Assembly (NCBI GenBank): GCA_043746555.1
Contig: JAYTQU010000012.1
Coordinates: forward strand, 1-60,079
Direction of reading: 5' to 3'
DNA length: 60,079 bases
From: CAZQYC01 sp043746555
GTDB taxonomy: Bacteria; Pseudomonadota; Gammaproteobacteria; Steroidobacterales; Steroidobacteraceae
Position numbers and translations under genes: made by a program
Part shown: positions 1-10,738 of the stretch, in pieces
How the letters are laid out: every line of letters begins with the position of its first letter
How positions within the stretch are numbered: position 1 is the stretch's first letter
Notes under the pieces: generated by a model
What the model saw: the letters and a program-made list of their open reading frames with translations, nothing else
Databases searched by the model: none
Told to the model about the DNA's origin: nothing

Positions 1-86
1 GGAAACTTTCGTTTCCGTCTTAGGCTAAGGCAATCCCTGATTTTCTCGTTGTGCAGAAACAACGCGTGCGATGCGATCTCGCGCCA

Positions 87-2066
87 TTACGATGTCGAAC
101 CGATAAACGGCGGTAACGGGCAGTGCAGAGTGGCGCAGACCGTGCGGAGTAGTTCGGCTTCCTGCACCGTTAGTTTGCTGTCGTGGGAAATAGTTTTGAC
201 GAGCGCTTGGATCAACATTTCCTTCGCGGCCGGCAGCAGTCGATCGAGTTTATTGAGCGCCATATCGAGTCGATTAGACCAATTCGTTGTCGGTGCAAAC
301 TCGGGACGGCTGCGCGGCAACAGTGACGACATTCCCGCTTCGTAAGCAAGACGCGCTTCTTGCGCATCGTCAGCGCCGGCTTGGGCCAAGACGGTAAACA
401 AGATCGCCAATTCGTCGGCATTCACATCGAGGGTCGCGCGTCCGGGAAACAGCGGTGCCTGTAACGATTCGCGTAGATGAAGTTGCGCTAGTTTACGCAA
501 TGCATATTTGTCGATGTCCACTCGTCCTTCGCGCTGCAAAAGCCCGGTTAGACAGGTTAGTAAAGAAGTGCGGTCAGTATTGCTCAGTCGACGCAGCGTT
601 GGAAACAGTCGCAGCAAAGCCGGTTGTCGTTGCGTCGCGTTCAGCTCGCGCACGGACGGCAACCACTTTGCCACCGCCGCTGCGACTTCCGCACCGAGCT
701 GCACGCCAATGAATTTCAATTGCCGGACTTGAGCCTCTGCGTCGTCGTCCAACGCGAGTGCGAAGAACAGTCCGCGCGCCGACTCGACATCGGCAGCGGC
801 TTGAACGATGTCATCCGGCAGCGACGCAAAAATAGCCTGTGCCGTTTCAATATGCGCGGGACTTGGGTTACCCACCATTTGCGCGATGGCCGCCGGTGCA
901 ACGCCAACTCCCATGCCAACACCGCCGCCGATCAAGTTGTTCAATCGATCCTTTGACGTATCGGACGAGACGTCCGATCGATTGTCGTCTTGCGCATCCT
1001 CTTTCGATGCCGTACGCGCCGAAACCTGCGCCGTTAACTTCTGGCGCATCTCTGAAAATTCACTTTCGCGAAAGCTGGGGTCGATCGCGCGCAATCGAGT
1101 AACCAGCGGCGGATGTGTCGCGAACAGTCGACTCATGCCGGGCGCGAATAACATGTGCGCGATTTCGTCTGCATGAGCCTCGCGCAATTGCGATCCCGAT
1201 TCCCATGCGCCGATCTTGACCAACGCGCCGCGAAGTCCCAGCGGATCGCGCGTGAACTGCACGGCCGATGCATCGGCCAGCGATTCACGACTGCGAGCTA
1301 CCGCCGCTTGAATAAGCCGTCCGAAAAATAAACCGACGTATCCGATCACCATGATGGCGAATGCGGTTAGCAAGATTGCCACGACAGCACCGCCATTTTT
1401 ACGCCCGCCGCTCCGCGGCGCGATGCGCAATACAAATTGTCCAGCAAGCGCGATCACGAGGATGCCGAACAACAAACCCATCAGTTTGATGTTGAGGCGC
1501 ATGTCGCCATTAAGCAGATGGCTAAATTCGTGGGCGATGACGCCCTGCAATTCGGTGCGCGTTAATGTATCGAGCGCCCCGCGTGTCACCGCGATCGCGG
1601 CATTCGCGGGTGCATGCCCGGCAGCAAAGGCATTGATGCCGGTTTCTTGCTCCAGAACATAAACCTCCGGCATGGGCACGCCCGAAGCGATCGCCATTTC
1701 CTCGACAACGTTAAGCAGCCGCTGTTGCGCGACATCGTGCGTATCGCGATGCACTCGTTCGCCGCCAGCCGCCAACGCCACCGCGCTGCCGCCGGCGCGA
1801 AGCACGCCGCTCTTGTAAAGACTGGCGATAGTGATAATCGCCAACACAATGAGCGTCGTCCCAATCAGCGGGCCGCTGAAGTCGTTGCTTGAGAATGCGA
1901 GGTTGACGTCATCGTAAGACTGAAATCGACGCTGCCGGTAAAGCGTCAAAACGATCGCGACAACGCCATCGACGGCAACGACGATGGCCGTCACTGCAAT
2001 CACAAACAGCACGACCCACTGTCGCGACGTATTACGTGCGGCGGCTTGACGCTCGAAGAAGTTCAT
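87..2066 (-). CDS. M48-family membrane zinc metalloprotease with C-terminal TerB-like region
   Basis: This 659-residue protein is an HtpX-like M48 peptidase that probably degrades or processes membrane proteins. Two hydrophobic segments lie near residues 17-42 and 68-88, and two more follow the catalytic helix (about 205-262). The zinc motif HEFSH is at residues 179-183, and the downstream ESLAD motif carries the third ligand. The C-terminal ~100 residues look like the helical TerB/DnaJ-like domains that follow some M48 enzymes; this is inferred from pattern only. The protein is about twice the length of classical HtpX (~290 residues). The start lies 6 bases after the lemA stop, so the two are almost certainly one operon. 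LemA-M48 pairs are a common bacterial arrangement. Confidence 0.9.
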   Translation of the reverse strand: MNFFERQAAARNTSRQWVVLFVIAVTAIVVAVDGVVAIVLTLYRQRRFQSYDDVNLAFSSNDFSGPLIGTTLIVLAIITIASLYKSGVLRAGGSAVALAAGGERVHRDTHDVAQQRLLNVVEEMAIASGVPMPEVYVLEQETGINAFAAGHAPANAAIAVTRGALDTLTRTELQGVIAHEFSHLLNGDMRLNIKLMGLLFGILVIALAGQFVLRIAPRSGGRKNGGAVVAILLTAFAIMVIGYVGLFFGRLIQAAVARSRESLADASAVQFTRDPLGLRGALVKIGAWESGSQLREAHADEIAHMLFAPGMSRLFATHPPLVTRLRAIDPSFRESEFSEMRQKLTAQVSARTASKEDAQDDNRSDVSSDTSKDRLNNLIGGGVGMGVGVAPAAIAQMVGNPSPAHIETAQAIFASLPDDIVQAAADVESARGLFFALALDDDAEAQVRQLKFIGVQLGAEVAAAVAKWLPSVRELNATQRQPALLRLFPTLRRLSNTDRTSLLTCLTGLLQREGRVDIDKYALRKLAQLHLRESLQAPLFPGRATLDVNADELAILFTVLAQAGADDAQEARLAYEAGMSSLLPRSRPEFAPTTNWSNRLDMALNKLDRLLPAAKEMLIQALVKTISHDSKLTVQEAELLRTVCATLHCPLPPFIGSTS

Positions 2067-2072
2067 CGGGCG

Positions 2073-2657
2073 TTACGAGAAGCTCACCTTCGGCGCGGTG
2101 CGCTTGTCTGCCGATTCAATTTGTAATAACTGCGCTTCCGAAAAACCGCCGATATTGGCGACAATGGTGTTGGGAAACATCTCGCGCTTGGTGTTGTAGC
2201 TCATCACCGCATCGTTGTAAGCCTGACGTGAGAACGCCACTTTGTTTTCGGTCGAAGTCAGTTCCTCCGATAGCTGCATCATATTTTGATTGGCTTTGAG
2301 GTCCGGATACGCCTCGGCAACGGCGAATAATTTTCCGAGCGCGCCGGTCAGTTGATTTTCCGCTCCCGCCAATTGTTGTACGGCGGTCGGATCTCCCGGC
2401 TTGGCAGTCGCCGCCTTCAATCCCGCCATGGCCATATTGCGCGCCGAGATTACGGCTTCGAGCGTTTCGCGCTCATGTTTCATGTAGCCCTTGGCCGTCT
2501 CGACCAAATTAGGGATTAAATCGTAGCGACGCGTAAGCTGCACATCGATTTGTGCGAAGGCATTTTTGTATCCGTTGCGCGCGGTCACCAACCCATTGAA
2601 GATGCCGATAAGGTAAAGAAAGACGAGAACCAGAATGATCAATATCAGCCAGCTCAT
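2073..2657 (-). CDS. lemA: LemA family protein
   Basis: LemA-family membrane protein of 194 residues. It has a short N-terminal transmembrane segment (residues 2-20) followed by a long helical domain with the typical LVTARN, YDLIPNLVETAKGYM and NTIVANIGGF-like blocks. I start it at the ATG at 2657 because an AGGAG sequence lies about 8 bases upstream; a longer open frame to 2723 has no such support. It sits between the chorismate mutase-dehydratase fusion upstream and the M48 protease downstream (6-base gap). The molecular role of LemA is not settled; its repeated pairing with M48 proteases suggests it is a partner or substrate adaptor. Confidence 0.92.
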   Translation of the reverse strand: MSWLILIILVLVFLYLIGIFNGLVTARNGYKNAFAQIDVQLTRRYDLIPNLVETAKGYMKHERETLEAVISARNMAMAGLKAATAKPGDPTAVQQLAGAENQLTGALGKLFAVAEAYPDLKANQNMMQLSEELTSTENKVAFSRQAYNDAVMSYNTKREMFPNTIVANIGGFSEAQLLQIESADKRTAPKVSFS

Positions 2658-2726
2658 GGCGACAACTCCTGAATTAGTCCAAGCAATAAAAAGCAGATCC
2701 AAAATCGGTTTGTTAGTGGTCAATCT

Positions 2727-4013
2727 TCAATCGCCGACCGTCAACGCGCGCTGCAACATTTCCTGCACGCCGCCGCGCGCCACTTCGCTTTGCAACCATT
2801 GATCCACTTGTTTCGCCAGCGGCGATCCACGCGGCAACAAAATCGCCTTTGCCGTATTAGTCAAATTTCCGGTCATTGTGCGACATAGCTCTTTATGTCG
2901 ATGCGATTGCAATGCTACTTCCACGCCGTCGGTAATCATCACGTCGGCGCGGCCGGCAACGATTTCATCGAACACCGTGCGATTGTCGGGGAACACTATC
3001 ACCTGCGCGTGCTTGATATGCTCGTGCACAAATTGTTCGTTGGTTCCACCCGGATTCACGATGACTCTCACTTGCGATTTATCGATGTCGTCCAAATTGC
3101 CGAAACGAGCGCGATCTTCGCATCGTGCGATGGCTGTTTTGCCGTCAAGGTGATAGGCGGTCGAAAATTCCGCGCGAGCGGCTCGTTCCGGCGTATTGGA
3201 GATTCCGCTGATGGCCAAATCGAAGCGCCCGGCTTCGAGGTCGGACATTAACGTCGGCCACGAGGTGCGCACAAATCGCGGCGTCAACTCCAACTGAAGT
3301 GCAAGCGCTTGCGCCAGTTCGATGTCCAATCCCCGTAACTCACCGTTATGCAATTCGCTGAAAGGCGGGTAATCGCCGGTGGTGCCGATGCGCAGAACAT
3401 GCAGTCGTGCGAGCGCGTCGATCTTCCCTGGAGTCGCGCGAATATCATGCAGAGCGGCGCGCAACTCGGCCAAATCCTGGGCGGTAACGCCACGATAGGA
3501 CGCAATATGCCGGAGCGTTTTAGCGATGGCTTCGTTGACTGCCATCTCCGGAAGCGCCTCGTGCGCCCAGTAGAGCGCCGCCAACTGCGCTTCACCTAGA
3601 TTGTCGAGCGCCGGCCTAAGATCGGTGTTTAAGTCGCGAACGATTTGTTCACGAGGTAGCTCGCTCCGCCGCCATTCCTCGAAATATTCCAACTCCATAT
3701 TGCGCGCCATTTGAATTTGAATTTCAAACACGCGCTGCACGGAGTCGGATGTCAGTCCGAGTTCGCGTGCGCGCGCTAGATTTCGTTCCAACACGAGATG
3801 CTCGCGCGCTGTATCGACAACCGGCTCTTGGTGCGCCCATTTCCAGGCCGCAACGTCTGCCATCAAGCCTAACCGTGCGTCGATATTTTCGTATACACGC
3901 GCGACATCGTCCGCCGCATCCGCAAACTGCGGTGCAGCGAAAGCATTGTTGCCAACGACCAAAAGGATCGCGATGCGAATAGCGACATCGCGCACCAGGT
4001 GCAGAACTTTCAC
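2727..4013 (-). CDS. Periplasmic chorismate mutase (AroQ-gamma) fused to cyclohexadienyl dehydratase (PheC)
   Basis: The 428-residue product begins with a signal peptide (residues 1-27, ending AFA). Residues 30-150 resemble the secreted AroQ-gamma chorismate mutases: R47, K58 in WKW, R70 in DTARE, and EIQIQMAR at 97-104. Residues 206-428 resemble PheC, a cyclohexadienyl dehydratase derived from the family-3 solute-binding fold: GTTGDYPPFS, TSWPTLM, DLAISGIS and VNPGGTNE (319-326) are all present. Chorismate would be converted to prephenate and then to phenylpyruvate (or arogenate to phenylalanine) in the periplasm. A generic annotation as an amino-acid-binding protein would miss this; the PheC assignment rests on several remembered family motifs. 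The gene lies 69 bases ahead of the lemA start, probably in the same transcript. Confidence 0.85.
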   Translation of the reverse strand: MKVLHLVRDVAIRIAILLVVGNNAFAAPQFADAADDVARVYENIDARLGLMADVAAWKWAHQEPVVDTAREHLVLERNLARARELGLTSDSVQRVFEIQIQMARNMELEYFEEWRRSELPREQIVRDLNTDLRPALDNLGEAQLAALYWAHEALPEMAVNEAIAKTLRHIASYRGVTAQDLAELRAALHDIRATPGKIDALARLHVLRIGTTGDYPPFSELHNGELRGLDIELAQALALQLELTPRFVRTSWPTLMSDLEAGRFDLAISGISNTPERAARAEFSTAYHLDGKTAIARCEDRARFGNLDDIDKSQVRVIVNPGGTNEQFVHEHIKHAQVIVFPDNRTVFDEIVAGRADVMITDGVEVALQSHRHKELCRTMTGNLTNTAKAILLPRGSPLAKQVDQWLQSEVARGGVQEMLQRALTVGD

Positions 4014-4120
4014 GAGACCTCGCCGACTAGACCGGTAGGCGAGAAGATGCGGCAGTTAGGGCCGCGTGGCAAGAGCTTAGTTTTACCTATGCCCCTGCTT
4101 TGCTTTGGGCAAGACCGTTT

Positions 4121-4378
4121 CTACCGCTTGCCGAACAACCGCGCGAAGAACGAGGGCTTGAAACCATCAACCTGCAATCCGCCCATCTTGGGCAACGTAA
4201 TGTCCGACAGATCGAGCTTGAGGACGGCGGCTTCTTCAGTGCCCATCAGTAATTTGCGCCCTGGTTCGTTGCGTGTCGATTCGCCGTGTTGCCCGTTTAA
4301 TTGCCGTGCGGCGGCGGTTCGTTGCTGTGCACCGTTGTTGCGCTGCGTCGAGCCAGTTGCGGAAGTCGCTGAAGTCAT
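4121..4378 (-). CDS. Small hypothetical protein
   Basis: An 85-residue protein that I do not recognise. The N-terminal half is low-complexity and rich in Ser, Thr, Asn and Gln; the C-terminal half has a short ordered stretch (KLLMGTEEAAVLKLDLSDI) and ends in FFARLFGKR, which could form an amphipathic tail. I chose the ATG at 4378 because TTGGGAGA precedes it by about 7-10 bases; the longer open frame to 4531 has no ribosome binding site and odd composition. It lies between the chorismate mutase fusion and the sensor kinase gene, all on the minus strand. No function can be inferred. Confidence 0.6.
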   Translation of the reverse strand: MTSATSATGSTQRNNGAQQRTAAARQLNGQHGESTRNEPGRKLLMGTEEAAVLKLDLSDITLPKMGGLQVDGFKPSFFARLFGKR

Positions 4379-4637
4379 CGCGTTGTCTCCCAAACATTTT
4401 TGCGTGGACGGTAAAAACTCACCGTGGGATGGGAGGCTAGTGGAATGACTGCCGGTGCGCACGTGACGGGGGTCACGTTGGCGAACACTATTCGGTGAAA
4501 TCCGCGCCGTTGCGCGAGTTCCCGCACGCAATCAACGAGTCTGTGAAGTGTTATGTCTGCAAGCTGTCGCGGGCGAACGACGCGAAACGCGCATCACACG
4601 ATTTCGAAAACGCAGCTCGCGAGCGATGACGCTCAAG

Positions 4638-6008
4638 TTACGCCGCAAGCGGCAATTCGATTTCGACTATCAAACCTTTGTCGGGCGCATTGCGTGCACT
4701 CACGCGACCGCCATAAACATTGACGACACGCGCGGCGATGGTGAGCCCCAGGCCGCCTCCCGTGCTACCGCGATCGTTGGCACCCATCACACGGTGGAAA
4801 GGCTCGAAGATTCTTTCCAACTCGTTTTCAGGTACTCCGCAACCTTGATCGCGGATCGTGACCACCGCCTGTTGCGCTCGCAATTGCAACGCAACATCTA
4901 CTTTGGACGCATGGTCGGTAAACCGAATAGCGTTGCGAATAACATTTTCGATCGCGCTACGCAGCAGTTCATGATTTCCGAGCACCTCTGCTCGAACCAC
5001 CGGCGTGAACTCCACTTTGATATTTTCGGCACGCGCTTCCAAGCGCGCATCGTCCACGACTTCGGACAGTAGATGCCCCAGTTCGATTCGCTGCCGCAAC
5101 CGACTTGGGTCGTCGTTCGTCAAACTCGACAGCCGCAGAATTTGCCCGATTAGATTATCGAGACGCTCGGTCTCGCGTTCCATGCGATCCATTTCGCGAG
5201 CGATGTCGGCGCCGTCGCGACGCGCCAAACTCAAGGCAACCCGCAATCGCGCGAGCGGCGAACGCAATTCGTGCGACACGTAGCGCAACAATGTTTCCTT
5301 TGCGGCAAGCAATTGTCGCAAGCGTTCCGCCATTTGGTCGAAATCGCGGGCCAACACGCCGAGTTCGTCTCTACGTTTTGCGACTTCCGGCGCGGCACGT
5401 GTATCGAGATGACCGGCCGCGAGCGCGCGAGTGCTCGCCTGTAACGAGGTGACTGGACGACTCAGGTAACGAGCCAACCACCAGCACGCCAACGCGCTAA
5501 CCCCCGATGCAATCAACAACAGAATCAAGCCCGCTCCGGGCCCGCCCAAAATATCGATCGGCGACCAACCGAGATAGGCGAAGAAAAACGTGTACACCGC
5601 GCCATCCACACCGACGATCTGCGGCGTTGCACGCAGCGGATCGGGGATCAGCGGCGGCGGATTACCGTCGGCGTCAGCGAGAAATCCCAGCGCGCCCATG
5701 CGACGAACGCGCCGCGCGATCCGCTCCGTGAGCGGACGATGCAAAATATCCGCGCCATGCATATCGATTATGTACGTGCGCATTCCCGTTTCGTTCTTCC
5801 ACACTTGTCGCGTCCAGTCTTGTAGCGCCGGTAGTCCGCCCTTCTTTAGCGATATCAGCGCATTGTCGGCAACGTCGCTCGCTTCGATATTTTGAATAGT
5901 ACCGGTGCGCTGCCAAGCGACGAATGCCGTGAGCACACTCCCGGCGACGACAATCAATCCCATCGCAAACCAAAACGATAAAAAGATTCGGAGGAAGAGC
6001 GAGTTCAT
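4638..6008 (-). CDS. Sensor histidine kinase, CpxA-like
   Basis: A 456-residue inner-membrane histidine kinase. Transmembrane helices lie at about residues 8-33 and 158-178 and enclose a ~125-residue periplasmic sensor region. A HAMP domain follows (180-232), then the dimerisation/phosphoacceptor helix with H246 in YVSHELRSPLARLR. The ATPase domain has an N box (ENVIRNAIRFT), a G1 box (IRDQGCGVPENEL) and a G2 box (GGGLGLTI). The overall pattern resembles CpxA/EnvZ-type kinases. It starts 27 bases after the response regulator gene 6036-6833, in the same direction, so they are a cotranscribed pair. No CpxP homologue is visible nearby, so the stimulus is unknown. Confidence 0.93.
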   Translation of the reverse strand: MNSLFLRIFLSFWFAMGLIVVAGSVLTAFVAWQRTGTIQNIEASDVADNALISLKKGGLPALQDWTRQVWKNETGMRTYIIDMHGADILHRPLTERIARRVRRMGALGFLADADGNPPPLIPDPLRATPQIVGVDGAVYTFFFAYLGWSPIDILGGPGAGLILLLIASGVSALACWWLARYLSRPVTSLQASTRALAAGHLDTRAAPEVAKRRDELGVLARDFDQMAERLRQLLAAKETLLRYVSHELRSPLARLRVALSLARRDGADIAREMDRMERETERLDNLIGQILRLSSLTNDDPSRLRQRIELGHLLSEVVDDARLEARAENIKVEFTPVVRAEVLGNHELLRSAIENVIRNAIRFTDHASKVDVALQLRAQQAVVTIRDQGCGVPENELERIFEPFHRVMGANDRGSTGGGLGLTIAARVVNVYGGRVSARNAPDKGLIVEIELPLAA

Positions 6009-6035
6009 GGCGAGCGAGTCCGTTATCGAACGAAA

Positions 6036-6833
6036 CTAACTGGGAGTCGAATCGTTCGAGTCGGTTGACGGCGCGTTAGAAGCACCGTTCGACGAACCAT
6101 CCGGCGCTGCGTCGGACCGAGTTTCAGCATGCGCCGCCAGCACATATCCTGCGCCGCGAATGCTGCGGATTTCAGGCAGGCCGGACTGCCCGAGTCCCAA
6201 CTTGCGACGCAGATTGCTCACGTGAGTGTCGATGCTGCGATCGTACGGCGTGAGTTTTCTACCCAGCACTCGCTCGGTCAAACTCTCGCGCGACTGAACC
6301 TGTCCGGCCGAGCGCATCAACAATTCGAGCACGCGAAATTCCGTGCCCGTTAGGCGCACTGCTTTGCCCAACAAAGTAACTTCCAACGTCGCCGGATCGA
6401 GCCAAATCGGACCGACCGTCACCGGCGCGGCCGGAGCTTCGCTGTCGCGCGAAGAGAATCTTCGTAACACCGCGCGGGTTCGAGCCACTAATTCGCGCGG
6501 ATTAAAAGGCTTGGCCAAATAATCGTCGGCGCCTAATTCCAAGCCGACGATGCGATCCACATCCGCGCCATGCGCCGTCAACATCACGACCGGTACGGAC
6601 AGCGTGCGCCGCAATCGTCGCAACACATCGAAACCGTTCAATGACGGCAACATCACATCGAGAATTACTAGGTCGTAGGTTTCGGTGGCCAACTTGTCGA
6701 GCGCCTCCAAGCCGTCGCGTGCGATCGTGACCCGAAAGCCCTCGCCGCCGAGATATTCATTGAGCATTTGACCCAGCTCGCGGTCGTCATCCACGAGCAA
6801 AAGCGAAGGCATGTTGGCGCGGTCGGCTTGCAT
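6036..6833 (-). CDS. OmpR/CpxR-family response regulator
   Basis: A 265-residue transcription regulator. The receiver domain carries the acidic cluster VDDD, phosphoacceptor D59 (ILDVMLPSLNG) and the conserved lysine K108 (YLAKPF). A winged-helix OmpR-type DNA-binding domain follows at about 140-235 (TGTEFRVLELLM, IDTHVSNLRRKLG, IRSIRGAGYVL). The last ~30 residues are a disordered Ser/Asn/Ala tail. The receiver is most like CpxR (LVDDDREL, GLELGADDYLAKPFNPRELVAR). I kept the first ATG, which has a weak GGAT upstream; a second ATG at 6812 would remove seven residues. It is the first gene of the pair with the kinase at 4638-6008. Confidence 0.94.
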   Translation of the reverse strand: MQADRANMPSLLLVDDDRELGQMLNEYLGGEGFRVTIARDGLEALDKLATETYDLVILDVMLPSLNGFDVLRRLRRTLSVPVVMLTAHGADVDRIVGLELGADDYLAKPFNPRELVARTRAVLRRFSSRDSEAPAAPVTVGPIWLDPATLEVTLLGKAVRLTGTEFRVLELLMRSAGQVQSRESLTERVLGRKLTPYDRSIDTHVSNLRRKLGLGQSGLPEIRSIRGAGYVLAAHAETRSDAAPDGSSNGASNAPSTDSNDSTPS

Positions 6834-7270
6834 AAGATTGATCCGCTTGTTAATTGAGTTGACTTGAAAGTTAGAGAAGTCGTTGGGTCCGATGGAGCCG
6901 GAAGCTCGATTAACCGAGGACGGATTCTCACTCTATTCGCTGCCGCGTGAAAGCGCGTTGGCGACACTCTAGGAGTGTTATGCCCCGTTTTGCAATTCTT
7001 TGCTCGGCATGGAGCTTTGCGCTGGGAGCTAAATTGCGAGCGACCATGGTCGTACGATCCCGGCACAGCGGTCCTACAGTCGTAGTCGAGGACTTCGAGA
7101 CCGTGACACTCTCGTAGCTTTCTCAGTTAACACTCGGTATAGTCCGCTCGCTTTCAAGCTTTCGTCCGGTCAGCTTTACCTGCGAGACAAACAATCTCGC
7201 CTCTCTTAAGTTCCTGCCTCCCCGGATCGCCAAACTTATTTGTTTGCGTAGGCCGGATGAGGTTTTTTCA
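6834..7270. other. Intergenic region upstream of the response regulator and rhlE
   Basis: This 437-base gap separates two divergent genes and has no supported coding sequence. It holds a 12-base perfect palindrome CGACCATGGTCG at 7041-7052, also found at 51384-51395, and a hairpin GCGAGA-7 nt-TCTCGC at 7182-7200 in the likely 5' leader of rhlE. A TATAGT hexamer at 7138-7143 could be a -10 element for rhlE, but no convincing -35 was found. GGATGAGG lies just upstream of the rhlE start. Confidence 0.4.
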
Positions 7271-8551
<1,281 letters not shown>

Positions 8552-8870
8552 TTGGCACCGACGAAAAGCACGTCGCCAACACAAACCCCAAAACCGTGCT
8601 CGTTGTTTCGAGGGTGAGCACAACTCCCTTACACCACCACAACCCGCGCTCCACGTTGGGTGGGTGAGTGGAGAGCGGCTCACGACGTTCAGATTGTCGC
8701 AACGAAATTCGATTGCGCATTGCACGTCGGTTCTCGCGACGTCGCAGCGCGGTTAATCGTCGTTTCAGATCACGACAACGCAACGTCGCGGGCACAATCA
8801 AATGATCAATCGATGACGTCCATCGAAGGGCAGCCGCACTCCAATCGCCCGCCCCGCGGCGAGCGCCAAA
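8552..8870. other. Intergenic region with no recognisable feature
   Basis: About 320 bases lie between the rhlE stop and the end of the convergent peptidase gene. Short open frames exist on both strands, but none has a plausible start, composition or motif. I see no strong terminator hairpin with a T-run. Confidence 0.4.
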
Positions 8871-10664
8871 CTACTCCCCCAATACTCCGTATTTGAACAA
8901 CACGTATTGAGACTTGCGGTTGTCGCGAATCTTCTTGGCAATCGAGTCGTGCAATGCTTCGGTCCAGGTCGTCCAGCGATCGATGAAGGCTTCGGCGGCG
9001 GTGCGGTCGCCGTCATACTGAATTTTCAAAACCGCTTCGAGCATTTCGGCGACCGCCGCCGGAAATCGATCGTAGTGAATCATAATCACGTCGTTGACCG
9101 GCTCGATCTCGAACACGCCTTTATCGAGGAACCAATTGAACTGCATGAGTTGCATCGTTTGATACGCTTGCTCGCGGCGTGGCTTCGCATCTTGAAACGT
9201 TCGATCAAGACCGCTCGCGTACACCGTCACTTTATCGTGCTCGGAATAGATGCCCACCTTTTGCAGCAGCGGTGCGGCAAATAGCGAAACTAAATCCGCT
9301 TTGAGTTCTTCAAATGTGTCCGCTGAAGACTGCAACGCGACATCGAGCGGCCGGCCGCGACGATCGCGATTCACGCCTAAGTAGTGACCGATCTCGTGCC
9401 ATAACGTGCGATTGAGTTCGCCTTCTTCGGTGAAGTCGCCATCGAATGGCGACCCCATTAGCGCTTTCCAAGCCGATTGCGCATTGTCGAACAGTTCCGG
9501 ATTGCGCAGGATGTTGGCGCGCAACATCACTCTTCTACCGTAACGCCTTGTATACAACGGATCGTTCGGCAGCGCCGTCGCGGTATTTTTGCCGCGCGCC
9601 TGACCGAAATCGGCGATCACGTCGTACACGCCAATGGCGATCTCGCTGCTCACTTTTCTATGTTGCGGCGACGGCAATGCATCTTCGATGGTTTGCAAAT
9701 CGCGCACGGCTTCTCGCAGTTTCTTACTTGCCGCTTCGTCGCGTATCAGCAAGCTCATCGACATGAACGCCTTCGCGCCGAACATCGCATCGTCATACTT
9801 TTCGTACGATCCGATTTGCGCATTCAAATGCTTGAAATTGCCGGTGACCCACGAGGCATCACCGCTTTCGTAATCGTCACTCAATAGATCGCGCGCGCGA
9901 TTGCGAAGGTAGTCCGCAAATTCAAGATCGCTGCTCTCGACGGCGCGCGCGGCATTATTCAAACGTTGATAGATCCGCACGATATCAGGCGCCCATCTAA
10001 CCGACTGTGGCAGCGCGTAGAGTTGGGTGGTATCTTCGGGAGTGCGCAAGCCTTCAAGCTTGCGACGCAATCCCGGATGCAATAAATCGAGCGCGGGATA
10101 TTTCGCGAGCGTATCGAGATCGTGCTTGAGATTTTCCGCGGTGGCGCGCCGCACCACCGTGCGTGCTGCCATCAGCGATTCGCGTTCATCGGGATGCGCC
10201 AAAATAAACGCTTCGATTTCGCCGCGATTGGAATCGAGCGGATAAATATTTCGAGTCGGCGTTTCGGGATTCACCGGCAGGAACGCCTCGCGGCGATTGT
10301 CGGGCGTGGTGGCGATCGGGCCTTTGAATAGGCGAAATAGATCGAGTAACGACTGCGTTTCGTGCGATTGCTCAGGATTCGCGCTCAATTGCAGCAGCGT
10401 GTCGTAGGCTTCCAAGGCTTGCGGATGACGCGCATCTTCGTAGATTCGTTGGATCAACTTTCCCGCTTCGACCAACTCCGAAACCGCGCGGCGTTCGCCG
10501 GGCGATAAATCGTTGAGCGACGGCGCCAGTCGCACCGTCTGCGTGAGATCGAGCACTTCCGGCGTGCGCTCCGGCGGCCAAAAACCGGGCGGCAATTCGT
10601 CGGCGTCGGAAAATTGCAGAGCCGCGCTCGCCATTGCGAGAGCGACAAAAATGATGATGCGCAT
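8871..10664 (-). CDS. Secreted M49-like zinc peptidase
   Basis: A 597-residue protein with an N-terminal signal peptide (about residues 1-20). The motif LWHEIGHYLG followed some 25-30 residues later by FEELKADLVSL matches a gluzincin zinc site: two His from HEIGH and a Glu from EELKAD. The arrangement is closest to bacterial relatives of dipeptidyl-peptidase III (family M49), which share the EExxAD second motif, although animal DPP III has a six-residue HExxxH form. The upstream half is helical with no motif I recognise. It probably cleaves peptides or acts as a scaffold in the periplasm. It stands alone on the minus strand, 74 bases downstream of the SRPBCC gene. Confidence 0.75.
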   Translation of the reverse strand: MRIIIFVALAMASAALQFSDADELPPGFWPPERTPEVLDLTQTVRLAPSLNDLSPGERRAVSELVEAGKLIQRIYEDARHPQALEAYDTLLQLSANPEQSHETQSLLDLFRLFKGPIATTPDNRREAFLPVNPETPTRNIYPLDSNRGEIEAFILAHPDERESLMAARTVVRRATAENLKHDLDTLAKYPALDLLHPGLRRKLEGLRTPEDTTQLYALPQSVRWAPDIVRIYQRLNNAARAVESSDLEFADYLRNRARDLLSDDYESGDASWVTGNFKHLNAQIGSYEKYDDAMFGAKAFMSMSLLIRDEAASKKLREAVRDLQTIEDALPSPQHRKVSSEIAIGVYDVIADFGQARGKNTATALPNDPLYTRRYGRRVMLRANILRNPELFDNAQSAWKALMGSPFDGDFTEEGELNRTLWHEIGHYLGVNRDRRGRPLDVALQSSADTFEELKADLVSLFAAPLLQKVGIYSEHDKVTVYASGLDRTFQDAKPRREQAYQTMQLMQFNWFLDKGVFEIEPVNDVIMIHYDRFPAAVAEMLEAVLKIQYDGDRTAAEAFIDRWTTWTEALHDSIAKKIRDNRKSQYVLFKYGVLGE

Positions 10665-10738
10665 TCCTATAAGAGTACCGCAAAGCGCGCGCGCCGTGTT
10701 CGCACCTGCTTTATCGATTCATGCGCCGGCGGTCTGCA

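Noticed and set aside
1..86. Hairpin GGAAAC-TTTC-GTTTCC at 1-16 as a terminator for the M48 protease gene
   Set aside because: It lies at the window edge, so any T-run on the minus strand cannot be seen.
4055..4075. GCGGC-7 nt-GCCGC hairpin between the small hypothetical gene and the chorismate mutase fusion
   Set aside because: The stem is short and no T-run follows, so I do not call a terminator.
7114..7143. A sigma-70 promoter for rhlE based on TATAGT
   Set aside because: No acceptable -35 at 16-18 bases; reported only as a note in the intergenic entry.
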